A DNA stretch of 64,000 bases, from positions 1,798,001 through 1,862,000 of the forward strand of contig NZ_CP118953.1 in the NCBI RefSeq assembly GCF_029024625.1, read 5' to 3'. The notes under the pieces were generated by a model that saw nothing but the letters and a program-made list of their open reading frames with translations, was not told the origin of the DNA and searched no databases. The position numbers and the translations under genes were made by a program. This document shows, piece after piece, positions 54,652 to 64,000 of the stretch. This DNA comes from Staphylococcus chromogenes (lineage in GTDB: Bacteria; Bacillota; Bacilli; Staphylococcales; Staphylococcaceae). The stretch's first letter is position 1, and each line of letters begins with the position of its first letter.

Positions 54652-54885
54652 TTATAAATTAAAATAACTGATACCTAACATTAATACAAAGAAAATAATT
54701 GAAAGTACAATTGTCAATCTATGCAAAAATAAATCTACACCACGTTGCTTTTGTTTACCAAATAACTGTTCGGCTCCACCACTGATGGCACCTGATAAGC
54801 CATTACTTTTACCTTCTTGTAATAAAACAACTGTGATGAGTGCGATACAGTCAATAATCAGTAATACAACAAAAAATGTGTGCAT
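54652..54885 (-). CDS. secG: Preprotein translocase subunit SecG
   Basis: The 77-residue protein has two membrane helices (about residues 3-22 and 55-75) joined by the conserved loop [24 protein letters not shown]. It is the small subunit of the SecYEG channel. The ATG at 54885 is used. The in-frame start at 54900 overlaps the ribosome-binding site GGAGG. The gene ends at a strong hairpin. Confidence 0.95.
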   Translation of the reverse strand: MHTFFVVLLIIDCIALITVVLLQEGKSNGLSGAISGGAEQLFGKQKQRGVDLFLHRLTIVLSIIFFVLMLGISYFNL

Positions 54886-54954
54886 CAGATTGTCCTCCAT
54901 TCATCATATACGAAGGTTATTCTACCATAATTAACCCCTTTTCACAATACATCC

Positions 54955-55425
54955 CTAGCGATTAAAGGTGGACTTACGTTTAATGCTCACTGTAATCATA
55001 AAAATTGCCAAAATAAGTGATCCGATGCTAACCACTATAAATGGAATTAAAGCAAAGAACCCTTTCACATTTAAAATCGCTGCATATAAAATTGGAGGAT
55101 TGAGTAGCGCATTAAATAATTGTGAGATAAACACAGCGACCATAAACCACCATAAATATGGATGTTGATATTTAATAGCCACCACCCCGGCAGAATAAGC
55201 TAATATATATAAAATGCCTGTATACCTTAAACTGTTGTTAATCGCGTTTATCGCATTTTTAGTAGTTTGGTTCCCTGAATGTTCTAGCATGTAACTGATG
55301 ACGTGTCCATCCACAATAATCACTTGATGAATCACTAAACAAACGGCAAACAAAAATGAAATATAACCAATCAACCTTCCAGTATGTTGGGCACGCACCT
55401 CATTGGTCGAATTTTGTTTCATCAT
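54955..55425 (-). CDS. Four-helix membrane protein of unknown function
   Basis: A 156-residue protein starting at the ATG at 55425, 9 bp after AAGGAG (the longer frame to 55461 lacks a site). It has four hydrophobic segments (near residues 18-36, 67-86, 95-115 and 121-145) with a polar loop after the first. I do not recognise the family. It sits between eno and secG, facing the same way as both, without overlap. A small transporter or assembly factor is possible, but nothing specific supports either. Confidence 0.75.
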   Translation of the reverse strand: MMKQNSTNEVRAQHTGRLIGYISFLFAVCLVIHQVIIVDGHVISYMLEHSGNQTTKNAINAINNSLRYTGILYILAYSAGVVAIKYQHPYLWWFMVAVFISQLFNALLNPPILYAAILNVKGFFALIPFIVVSIGSLILAIFMITVSIKRKSTFNR

Positions 55426-55520
55426 ATATTTGTGCTCCTTTTTATTTTCACTTGAATTCATTATATCAGTTCAAAGCAGAGTTTGAAATATGCGTCTACA
55501 CCTCTTTAAATATCGGCAAT

Positions 55521-55558
55521 AAAAAACAGGGTGAGGATAATGTATATCCCCAACCCCG
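55521..55558 (-). terminator. Glycolytic operon terminator after eno
   Basis: Long GC-rich stem cagggtgaggata (55527-55539) against tatccccaaccccg (from 55543), followed by six T on the minus strand, 20 bp after the eno stop. Confidence 0.85.
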
Positions 55559-55577
55559 TGTTGAAATTAGCTTCAAC

Positions 55578-56900
<1,323 letters not shown>

Positions 56901-56927
56901 TCATGATTGTATTTAAAACTAACAGCT

Positions 56928-57007
56928 GAAGAGGATGAGGGATGCGACACGTAGTTTACGTGTGCGTCACTCACTCCTTTCGTCGCTGTCTCCATGAGTT
57001 CATCTTC
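56928..57007 (-). other. Structured gpmI-eno intercistronic element
   Basis: On the minus strand an outer helix pairs GAAGATGA (57007-57000) with TCATCCTCTTC (56938-56928), enclosing a perfect inner hairpin ACACGTA-AAC-TACGTGT (56963-56947). There is no T run, so it is more likely a stability, processing or regulatory structure than a terminator. It lies about 45 bp before eno. Confidence 0.5.
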
Positions 57008-57040
57008 ATTATAACTTGTTTTGATATGGACTCAACTATT

Positions 57041-58561
57041 TTAATGTTTTATTAAACTTTCGCCTGTCATTTCTTCAGGTTGTTGAATATTTAATAAGTC
57101 CAGTAACGTTGGAGCAAGGTCGCCTAAACGTCCTGTTTCTCTTAATTCAACGCCCTCTTTTGTTACAATAACAGGCACAGGATTCGTTGTATGTGTTGTC
57201 ATCGGTTGATCATCATCTGTTAACACTTCATCTGAGTTCCCATGGTCGGCAGTAATAATTGCATGGCCGTCCATTTCTAAGATTTTATCAACGACTTCAC
57301 CTAAACATTCATCCACCGCTTCAATAGCTTTAATAGTTGGTTCTAACTTACCACTATGACCAACCATATCAGGGTTAGCAAAGTTAAGAATGATTAAATC
57401 AAGATCCCCTTTAGCTAACTCTTCAAGTAAGGCATCTTTCACTTCATAGGCGCTCATTTCTGGTTTCAAATCATAGGTCGCAACTTTTGGTGAATTAATC
57501 AATCGACGGCGTTCGCCTTTAAACTCTTCGTTTTGTCCACCATTCATAAAGTACGTCACATGTGGATATTTTTCAGTTTCAGCGATACGCAATTGATTTA
57601 AACCATGATCTTGAGCGACTTCTCCAATAGTGTTTTTCAAATCTACTTTTTCGAATACAACTTCAGCATCGACATTGTCATTGTATTTTGTAAATGTCGC
57701 ATAGAATAAATCGTTCACGCGTTCAACTTCAAAACCATCAAACGCTTTATTTGTAAATATTTCTGAAAGTTGTGCTGCGCGGTCAGGACGGAAGTTATAA
57801 AAGATGACTGCGTCGCCATCGTTTACTCCTTCGTTTTGATTTTCAACAACGAAAGGTACGATAAACTCATCTGTTAAATCGTCATCATAGTTTGCTTCGA
57901 CACCTTCACGCGCAGAGGCATAAGTCGGTGCAGAATCAAAGCCACGAATCGCATCATAAGCTTTATGTTCACGTTCCCAACGTTTGTCTCTATCCATTGC
58001 ATAATAACGTCCTGCGACTGAAGCAAATTGACCTACGCCAATTTCTTTAAATTGTTGTTCAGTTTCTTCAATATATTTAAGCGCTGATTTTTGATCTACA
58101 TCACGACCGTCTAAAAAGGCGTGTACATAGACTTTATCCAAACCTTTTTCTTTTGCTAATTTTAAAATCGCAAATAAGTGTTTGTAATGGCTGTGTACAC
58201 CTCCATCAGACAATAAACCAAAAACATGGAGACCTGATTGATGTTGAAGCGCGTGGTCAATTGCACGATTTAACACGTCATTATCAAAGAAATCGCCATC
58301 TTCAATCGCTTTATTGATACGTGTCAAACTTTGATACACAATACGACCTGCACCAATATTCATATGGCCGACTTCAGAATTTCCCATTTGTCCTTCTGGA
58401 AGTCCAACATCCAAACCACTTGCTTCAATTTGAGTCGTTGGATACTTTTCGTAATAACGATCAAAATTAGGTTTGTGCGCTTGTTTAACAGCGTTACCAT
58501 GGACTTCATCTCTATTTGCAAAGCCATCTAAGATAATAAGAGCTGTTGGTTGTTTTGCCAT
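57041..58561 (-). CDS. gpmI: 2,3-bisphosphoglycerate-independent phosphoglycerate mutase
   Basis: The 506-residue manganese enzyme has the catalytic Ser62 in [10 protein letters not shown] and metal-binding motifs LIILDG near the N terminus, [13 protein letters not shown] near 400 and [10 protein letters not shown] near 440. It converts 3- to 2-phosphoglycerate by way of the phosphoserine. The ATG at 58561 follows the tpiA stop by one base. The upstream in-frame start at 58573 lies inside tpiA. Length is standard. Confidence 0.97.
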   Translation of the reverse strand: MAKQPTALIILDGFANRDEVHGNAVKQAHKPNFDRYYEKYPTTQIEASGLDVGLPEGQMGNSEVGHMNIGAGRIVYQSLTRINKAIEDGDFFDNDVLNRAIDHALQHQSGLHVFGLLSDGGVHSHYKHLFAILKLAKEKGLDKVYVHAFLDGRDVDQKSALKYIEETEQQFKEIGVGQFASVAGRYYAMDRDKRWEREHKAYDAIRGFDSAPTYASAREGVEANYDDDLTDEFIVPFVVENQNEGVNDGDAVIFYNFRPDRAAQLSEIFTNKAFDGFEVERVNDLFYATFTKYNDNVDAEVVFEKVDLKNTIGEVAQDHGLNQLRIAETEKYPHVTYFMNGGQNEEFKGERRRLINSPKVATYDLKPEMSAYEVKDALLEELAKGDLDLIILNFANPDMVGHSGKLEPTIKAIEAVDECLGEVVDKILEMDGHAIITADHGNSDEVLTDDDQPMTTHTTNPVPVIVTKEGVELRETGRLGDLAPTLLDLLNIQQPEEMTGESLIKH

Positions 58562-58562
58562 A

Positions 58563-59324
<762 letters not shown>

Positions 59325-59396
59325 TTAAAACACTCCTATTTGTGCAACGTACGCGCTTTTAATGCGCCGTACTCGCAAAATTTTTAAACATTGTTC

Positions 59397-60587
59397 TTAC
59401 TTATTTGCAATTGCTTTAATACCTGGTAATTCTTTACCTTCAAGGTACTCTAATGATGCACCGCCACCTGTTGAGATGTGGGTGAAGTCATCTTCAAATC
59501 CGAGTTGCATTGCTGCAGCGGCTGAATCTCCACCACCGATAATTGTCGTCGCGTCTTTCAATTCGGCAATAGCTTCACAAACGCCAATTGTACCTTGCGC
59601 AAAGTTACTGAATTCAAAAACACCCATTGGGCCATTCCAAACGACAGTATGCGCCCCTTCAAGTTGCTTTTTAAATAATTGAACTGTCTCAGGTCCAATA
59701 TCCATGGCTTCTTGATCTTCAGGAATTTCATCAATTGAAACTGTCGTAATGTCGGCATCGTTAGAAAATTCTTTTGCCACTTTACCATCTACTGGTAAAA
59801 CGATTTGATCTCCTGCACGCTCAAGTAAATCTTTGGCAAAATCAATTTTATCAGCTTCTAAAAGTGATAATCCGATTTCTTTGCCTTGCGCTTTTAAGAA
59901 CGTATACGCCATACCGCCACCAATGAGTACTTTGTCAGCGATTTTTAATAGATTTTCAATGACGCCAATTTTGTCAGAAACTTTAGCGCCACCTAAGATA
60001 GCTACTACAGGTTTATCAGGGTTTTCAACTACACCACCGATAAACTTGATTTCTTTTTCCATTAAGAAACCTGCAACTGCTTCTAAATGTGTAGAAATCC
60101 CTACATTGGAAGCATGTTCACGATGTGCTGTTCCAAATGCATCATTCACAAAAATATCACCTAATGAAGCCCAATATTTACCGAGCTCACTATCGTTTTT
60201 AGATTCTTTTTTACCATCTAAATCTTCAAAACGTGTATTTTCAAACATTAATACGTCGCCATCATTCAATTCTTTAATGGCAGATTCTAATTTTTCGCCA
60301 CGTGTTTCAGGAATAAACGTAACCTCTTTGTTTAACTTTTCGGATAAGCGTTTTGCTACCGGTGCAAGTGTTAACTTTTCTTTATCACTTTCTTCTTTCA
60401 CTTTTCCTAAGTGAGAGAAGACAACAATTTTACCACCTTGCTCGATGATATGTTCCAATGTTGGTAAGGCTTGTACAATTCGGTTGTCATTTGTGATTTC
60501 GCCGTCTTTCATAGGAACGTTAAAGTCTGCACGTACTAAAACGACTTTCCCTTTTAACGAAACATCAGTTACATCTTTTTTTGCCAT
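59397..60587 (-). CDS. pgk: Phosphoglycerate kinase
   Basis: A 396-residue two-domain kinase with the N-terminal signature [12 protein letters not shown] near residue 18, the substrate-binding LGKVKEES loop, hinge [10 protein letters not shown] and the ATP-binding GGGDSAAA near residue 372. It makes ATP from 1,3-bisphosphoglycerate. The ATG at 60587 follows GAGGAGGATTAT. The frame's upstream in-frame codons to 60608 are non-coding. It follows gapA after 172 bp containing a hairpin. Confidence 0.97.
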   Translation of the reverse strand: MAKKDVTDVSLKGKVVLVRADFNVPMKDGEITNDNRIVQALPTLEHIIEQGGKIVVFSHLGKVKEESDKEKLTLAPVAKRLSEKLNKEVTFIPETRGEKLESAIKELNDGDVLMFENTRFEDLDGKKESKNDSELGKYWASLGDIFVNDAFGTAHREHASNVGISTHLEAVAGFLMEKEIKFIGGVVENPDKPVVAILGGAKVSDKIGVIENLLKIADKVLIGGGMAYTFLKAQGKEIGLSLLEADKIDFAKDLLERAGDQIVLPVDGKVAKEFSNDADITTVSIDEIPEDQEAMDIGPETVQLFKKQLEGAHTVVWNGPMGVFEFSNFAQGTIGVCEAIAELKDATTIIGGGDSAAAAMQLGFEDDFTHISTGGGASLEYLEGKELPGIKAIANK

Positions 60588-60621
60588 AATAATCCTCCTC
60601 AAAAACACTGTTATTTTAAAA

Positions 60622-60653
60622 TAAGCGGAGAAGCGATTGTGCTCCTCCGCTTA
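60622..60653 (-). terminator. Hairpin between gapA and pgk
   Basis: Perfect 9-bp stem taagcggag (60622-60630) and ctccgctta (60645-60653), followed by TTTTAAAATAA on the minus strand. A partial terminator or 3'-end stabiliser would explain the high gapA to pgk ratio seen in related operons. Confidence 0.6.
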
Positions 60654-60759
60654 CTATAAGCTAAATTCTGGGTAGAAGCACGTACATTGAATACTTGCTT
60701 AACCAAGATTCGTTAAGACAAAGGATATGCCTTTAACTTTGAGTATATATGCTATGCTC

Positions 60760-61767
60760 TTATTTAGCGTGGCTTGCTAAATATTCTAAAGTACGTACTA
60801 ATTGAGCAGTGTATGACATTTCGTTATCATACCAAGATGCTACTTTAACTAATTGACGGTCGCCAACAGTCATTACACGTGTTTGAGTTGCATCAAATAA
60901 TGCTCCGAAAGTCATGCCTACAACATCTGAAGATACAATTTCGTCTTCAGTGTAACCGAATGATTCGTTTGTTGCATTTTTCATTGCATTGTTAACGTCT
61001 TCTACTGATACTTCTTTATCTAAAACAACTGTTAATTCAGTTAATGAACCTGTTGCTACTGGTACACGTTGTGCGCCACCGTCTAATTTTCCATCAATTT
61101 CAGGGATAACTAAACCGATTGCTTTCGCAGCACCTGTTGAGTTAGGAATAATGTTTTCTGCAGCTGCACGTGCACGACGTTTGTCACCTTTTCTGTGTGG
61201 TGAGTCTTGTGTATTTTGGTCACCAGTGTATGCGTGAATTGTAGTCATTAAACCTTCAACGATACCAAATTCATCATTTAAAGTTTTTGCTACTGGTGCT
61301 AATGAGTTTGTTGTACAAGAAGCACCTGATACAACTGTTTCAGAACCGTCTAATTCTTCATGGTTGACATTATATACGATTGTTTTAAGATCGCCAGTTC
61401 CTGGTGCAGAAATTAATACTTTTTTAGCACCTGCTTCAATGTGAGCTTCTGCTTTTTCTTTTGATGTAAAGAAACCTGTACATTCTAAAACAACATCTAC
61501 GTCAAGATCTTTCCATGGTAATTTTGATGGTTCTGGTTCAGAGAATGATTTCACTTCTTTACCATTTACGCGGAAACCACCATCAATTACATCTACTTCT
61601 TCAGTAAAACGACCTTGCATTGTGTCATATTTCAATAAATGTGCAAGCATATCGTCGTCTGTTAAATCGTTTACAGCTACAACCTCAATATTTTCTACGT
61701 CTTGAATTCTTCTGAATGCTAAACGACCAATTCTACCAAATCCGTTAATTGCTACTTTTACTGCCAT
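60760..61767 (-). CDS. gapA: Glyceraldehyde-3-phosphate dehydrogenase (glycolytic)
   Basis: The 335-residue enzyme has the NAD-binding [10 protein letters not shown] at residues 6-15 and the catalytic Cys151 in [12 protein letters not shown]. The presence of ECTGFF and the location behind cggR identify the glycolytic NAD-dependent form rather than the gluconeogenic GapB. It oxidises glyceraldehyde-3-phosphate to 1,3-bisphosphoglycerate. GGAGG lies just before the ATG. It is separated from cggR by 131 bp with possible processing structures. Confidence 0.98.
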   Translation of the reverse strand: MAVKVAINGFGRIGRLAFRRIQDVENIEVVAVNDLTDDDMLAHLLKYDTMQGRFTEEVDVIDGGFRVNGKEVKSFSEPEPSKLPWKDLDVDVVLECTGFFTSKEKAEAHIEAGAKKVLISAPGTGDLKTIVYNVNHEELDGSETVVSGASCTTNSLAPVAKTLNDEFGIVEGLMTTIHAYTGDQNTQDSPHRKGDKRRARAAAENIIPNSTGAAKAIGLVIPEIDGKLDGGAQRVPVATGSLTELTVVLDKEVSVEDVNNAMKNATNESFGYTEDEIVSSDVVGMTFGALFDATQTRVMTVGDRQLVKVASWYDNEMSYTAQLVRTLEYLASHAK

Positions 61768-61898
61768 GTTAATGGCCTCCTTTAATGATATTTAAAAAGT
61801 GATATACGCCCCAAACTGGTTCTCTTTACCTTTAAAACAGTCTATCAGTGACTACTTTCAGCTTGTTTAAAACCACTTTTTACTTTTTTTAATGAATG

Positions 61899-62915
61899 CT
61901 ATTTTGCCACAATCATTTTTGCTGCTTCTTCATCAGTGATTAACACTGTGTTTTTAGGAGCAATGTTCAAGTATGCTTTTATTGCATTACCTTTTGAACA
62001 ACCTCCAGCAACAGCAAAATTGTGTTCTTTCAATCGGACCTCTTCAAGTTGAAGTCCAATCGTATTAACTTTGTGAATAATTTGACCATTTTCATCGAAA
62101 TAATAGCCAAATGCTTCACCTACGGCATTATGATGTTGAAGTTTTTCAATCAATGCTTGAGAAGATTGACGTCTTTTTGCCATTTTCAGCGCATCACCAA
62201 TGCCATGTATTGTAATTTGTGAATCTTTAATTTTTTCTAAAGTTTGTATAACTGCAGGTTCTTTCAGTAAGTTTTGATATGTGAGTTCGCTCACGTTATC
62301 GGGCACATAAAGTGTCGTATAATTTCCGCCGGTTCGATGAGCCATTGTCGAACAAATCGTGTTTGCTTGGAAAACAACATTTTCGCCAAGACCTCCTCGA
62401 GCTGGAACAAACAACACATCGAAGGGGAGAGGTGACATGGCGTCACTCACAGAAGCCATTGTCGAACCACCTGTTACAGCAACAATCGCCTCATTGAATA
62501 ACTGTTTTTCCAACAGTTGCCCTGCGATTCGCCCAATTTCTACTTTAACACTAAGATCATTATCACTATTGCCAGGTACCACATGTACTTCTTTAATCTG
62601 ATACAAATCTTTAATTTGTTTCGCTAAGCTGTGATAATCCGTGTAGTTGTTAAAATAGACGTTTAACTCACTCAACACGTCGACACCTACATTGGTCAAC
62701 GTCATTCCTGTCGGTTTAATTAAAATTAAATCTTGCTCTTTAAGAAGATGAGTTTCAGAACGTAGCACCCTCTCAGTAAGACTTAACTTTTCGCTAAGTG
62801 TCCGACGTCCTACAGGTTGAAACTTTTGTATGGTACTTAAAATTGAAAAACGCCGATACATCTTGTCTACCAAATCAGGAACAATCTTTTGCTGCACTTG
62901 AATGATGTTTTTCAA
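61899..62915 (-). CDS. cggR: Central glycolytic genes repressor CggR (GapR)
   Basis: SorC-family regulator of 338 residues. The N-terminal winged helix-turn-helix covers about residues 20-75 (FQPVGRRTLSEKLSLTERVL), and the sugar-phosphate effector domain follows, with VTGGSTMASVSDAM and FVPARGGLGENVVFQ near 150-180 and VAGGCSKGNAI near 310. CggR binds its own operator and is released by fructose-1,6-bisphosphate, so it controls the six-gene glycolytic operon it heads. A matching operator lies 32 bp upstream of the start. Confidence 0.95.
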   Translation of the reverse strand: MKNIIQVQQKIVPDLVDKMYRRFSILSTIQKFQPVGRRTLSEKLSLTERVLRSETHLLKEQDLILIKPTGMTLTNVGVDVLSELNVYFNNYTDYHSLAKQIKDLYQIKEVHVVPGNSDNDLSVKVEIGRIAGQLLEKQLFNEAIVAVTGGSTMASVSDAMSPLPFDVLFVPARGGLGENVVFQANTICSTMAHRTGGNYTTLYVPDNVSELTYQNLLKEPAVIQTLEKIKDSQITIHGIGDALKMAKRRQSSQALIEKLQHHNAVGEAFGYYFDENGQIIHKVNTIGLQLEEVRLKEHNFAVAGGCSKGNAIKAYLNIAPKNTVLITDEEAAKMIVAK

Positions 62916-62946
62916 GAGGCACGCCTCCTTATTAGCGAAACAGGAT

Positions 62947-62984
62947 GGTCAAATTTGAGCCAAGCGTTGACAAATTCAGTCCCA
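62947..62984 (-). promoter_or_regulatory. CggR operator
   Basis: On the minus strand TGGGACTGAATTTGTC is followed after four bases by a weaker tandem copy (TTGGCTCAAATTTGAC). This fits the Bacillus CggR tandem operator CGGGAC-N6-TGTC-N4 repeated, strong in the first copy and degenerate in the second. Confidence 0.7.
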
Positions 62985-63020
62985 TTCGTCACAAAAAAAT
63001 ATTACCTGTTTACATTTTTC

Positions 63021-63049
63021 ATCTTACTACGTCTTCTTTAAAAAAGCAA
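63021..63049 (-). promoter_or_regulatory. SigA-type promoter of the cggR operon
   Basis: On the minus strand TTGCTT, a 17-bp spacer and TAAGAT, with the -10 about 35 bp upstream of the CggR operator, which would therefore block elongation or early transcription as in Bacillus. Confidence 0.55.
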
Positions 63050-63131
63050 GTCAAAAACAATCCCGCTTCCAAATTAGTTGGTCATTTATCGACCCGCTTA
63101 TATTGTCAACTTTAACTTATAATTTTATTTT

Positions 63132-63183
63132 CACAAATTTGTGTGTTTTTAAACATGAAGGGTATGTAGGGAGTATGTATAAT
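63132..63183 (+). promoter_or_regulatory. Control region of the small membrane protein gene
   Basis: Contains the perfect palindrome CACAAATTTGTG (63132-63143), which includes the 10-bp ACAAATTTGT reported for GraR in S. aureus. It also has a SigB-like GTGTGT-N13-GGGTAT (63141-63165, weak -35) and a SigA-type TATAAT at 63178-63183. Which of these is used is not evident. Confidence 0.45.
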
Positions 63184-63206
63184 AGTTTTAGCAAGGAGGC
63201 ACTGAA

Positions 63207-63467
63207 ATGAAAGATTCAAATAACCAGCCTGAAGTTATCGATCCAGATGATCCGCGCTATAGACGCCCCGATGACTTTAATCGAAATCACGGTCGGGATT
63301 CGAATCAAGATATGTTTGATAATCGCTATCTTGATAGCCAACGTGGCGGCCGCCATTTTTACTACCGCTCATATGGTTGCACACCTATAGGTTGTTTTCC
63401 TGGCTGTTTAATTTCACTGATTCTTTCTATTCTCTTAACTTTTATGTTAAATATGTTTTTCTGGTAA
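63207..63467 (+). CDS. Small membrane protein with charged N-terminal region
   Basis: An 86-residue protein: a polar, Arg/Asp/Asn-rich first 55 residues (DPDDPRYRRPDDFNRNHGRD), a Cys/Gly segment GCTPIGCFPGC, and one C-terminal membrane helix of about 22 residues ending MLNMFFW. AAGGAGG precedes the ATG by 6 bp and a terminator follows. It has no signal peptide, so it is a tail-anchored type. I do not know the family's function. It is transcribed away from cggR, sharing a 290-bp region with interesting motifs. Confidence 0.75.
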   Translation: MKDSNNQPEVIDPDDPRYRRPDDFNRNHGRDSNQDMFDNRYLDSQRGGRHFYYRSYGCTPIGCFPGCLISLILSILLTFMLNMFFW

Positions 63468-63496
63468 TCTGACTTACCCTACGTTTTAAATATAGA

Positions 63497-63540
63497 CACC
63501 CCTAAAGTCGAGCAAAAATTCAACTTTAGGGGTGCTTTTT
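63497..63540 (+). terminator. Terminator after the small membrane protein gene
   Basis: Perfect 12-bp stem cacccctaaagt (63497-63508) and actttaggggtg (63523-63534) with a T run on the plus strand. It may also serve the leftward gene ending at 63546. Confidence 0.85.
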
Positions 63541-63545
63541 TATGA

Positions 63546-64000
63546 TTATTGATTAGATTGTGTTGTTGTTGTAGAACGCGTTTGTGCTTGCTCATTGGAA
63601 GTCGTTCTTGTTGTTGATTGTTGTGTACTGTTAGTATTGGACTCAGTTTGACTACGCGTTTCGGTAGAGGGTTGTGGTGATGGTTTAGGCTGTTGTGTTT
63701 TGGGCTGTTGTGTTTTGGGCTCTTCTGTTGTAGGTTCTTCTGTAGACGGCTCTGCTGTGGTAGAAGGTTCTGAAGTCTTTTCCTCTGTAGACGTTTCTTC
63801 AGAGGAACGTGGTTTTTCTTCTGTTGTCTGTTCTTCCTTAGTACTATTATTAGTCTCTTTTGTAGGCTCTTCCGTTGATTGTTGCTTCATTTGTGCTTGA
63901 CGTGCTGCTTCAATAGACGCTTGTCTTTCCTGTTCCAGTGACGCTTGACGCTCTTGTTCAATCGAAGCTTGCGCCGCTTGTTGTTGTGCACGTGCTTCTT
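63546..64000 (-). CDS. C-terminal part of a repeat-rich, Thr/Glu-rich protein
   Basis: The frame is open from the right edge to the stop at 63546, giving about 150 residues without the N terminus. It begins with helical eight-residue repeats (ASIEQERQ, ASLEQERQ, ASIEAARQ) and continues as a low-complexity tail of Thr, Glu, Ser, Pro and Gln (EEPTTEEPKTQQPKTQQPKP). No LPXTG sorting signal is present at the end. Such composition suits an exported or surface-associated protein, but the signal sequence lies outside the window. A start at the internal ATG at 63890 is unlikely, since coding character continues upstream. Confidence 0.7.
   Translation of the reverse strand, partial: EARAQQQAAQASIEQERQASLEQERQASIEAARQAQMKQQSTEEPTKETNNSTKEEQTTEEKPRSSEETSTEEKTSEPSTTAEPSTEEPTTEEPKTQQPKTQQPKPSPQPSTETRSQTESNTNSTQQSTTRTTSNEQAQTRSTTTTQSNQ

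Noticed and set aside
63700-63900. Plus-strand frame opposite the Thr/Glu-rich protein
   Set aside because: It is the antisense of a low-complexity region and has a Val/Ser-rich artefact composition. The minus-strand frame extends to the edge with consistent repeats.

Overview
The window is a low-GC Firmicutes chromosome segment whose gene content and order are those of Staphylococcus. Diagnostic points are the dltXABCD operon, the sufCDSUB operon next to a DUF368 gene, the metNIQ operon behind a SAM riboswitch, the cggR-gapA-pgk-tpiA-gpmI-eno operon, rnr-smpB-ssrA, and a tmRNA tag ending NNNLAVAA. Several accessory genes are unlike the S. aureus reference at this place, so a non-aureus species is likely. 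I cannot name the species from sequence alone.

Layout. 1-5.1 kb: a partial leucyl aminopeptidase gene, type II NADH dehydrogenase, and a block of small Fe-S/redox genes (HesB, YuzB, YutJ, YuzD, Nfu). 5.2-9.5 kb: D-alanylation of teichoic acids (dltX to dltD, including the 43-codon dltX). 9.9-18.8 kb: housekeeping genes in the order of the Bacillus yut/yun region (hydroxyacid dehydrogenase, HAD phosphatase, HepT-like DUF86 protein, DUF3055, a YidC-family lipoprotein, YutD, LipA, YunD, TSUP exporter, DUF72) plus a hydrolase. 18.9-28.3 kb: nitronate monooxygenase, a 0.4 kb mosaic repeat, an MpfA-like Mg efflux protein, the SUF Fe-S operon and the polyprenyl-phosphate transporter family PopT/DUF368. 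28.5-35.4 kb: metNIQ with its S-box, thioredoxin/toprim/gcvH/ArsC-like genes, nitroreductase, aroD and ohr.

35.4-42.4 kb is the accessory, AT-rich part: a frameshifted ISL3-family transposase gene, a small membrane protein, a two-domain glycerophosphotransferase-glycosyltransferase, a GalE-like epimerase, then about 1.6 kb of gene fragments. 42.4-50.4 kb holds an acetyltransferase, a DUF1722 protein, an MFS pump, a metal/redox module (Crp/Fnr-type regulator, an unusual P1B-ATPase, a free-standing HMA protein), CsbD, a CPA2 antiporter and relics next to the tmRNA 3' end. 50.4-55.4 kb: ssrA, smpB, rnr, esterase, secG and a membrane protein. 55.6-63.2 kb: the lower glycolytic operon and its repressor. 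The window ends in a small membrane protein and the C-terminal end of a repeat-rich, Thr/Glu-rich protein.

How the genes work together. The SUF, Nfu, HesB and LipA proteins form an Fe-S supply and use chain, with GcvH as a lipoylated acceptor protein. The dlt genes and the 37-41 kb cluster both concern teichoic acids. The intergenic spaces carry families of palindromic repeats, some doubling as terminators, and one shows paired compensatory changes. The most interesting candidates are the Crp/Fnr-P1B-ATPase-HMA module with a visible FNR-type site, the glycerophosphotransferase-glycosyltransferase fusion cluster, and the nested repeats.
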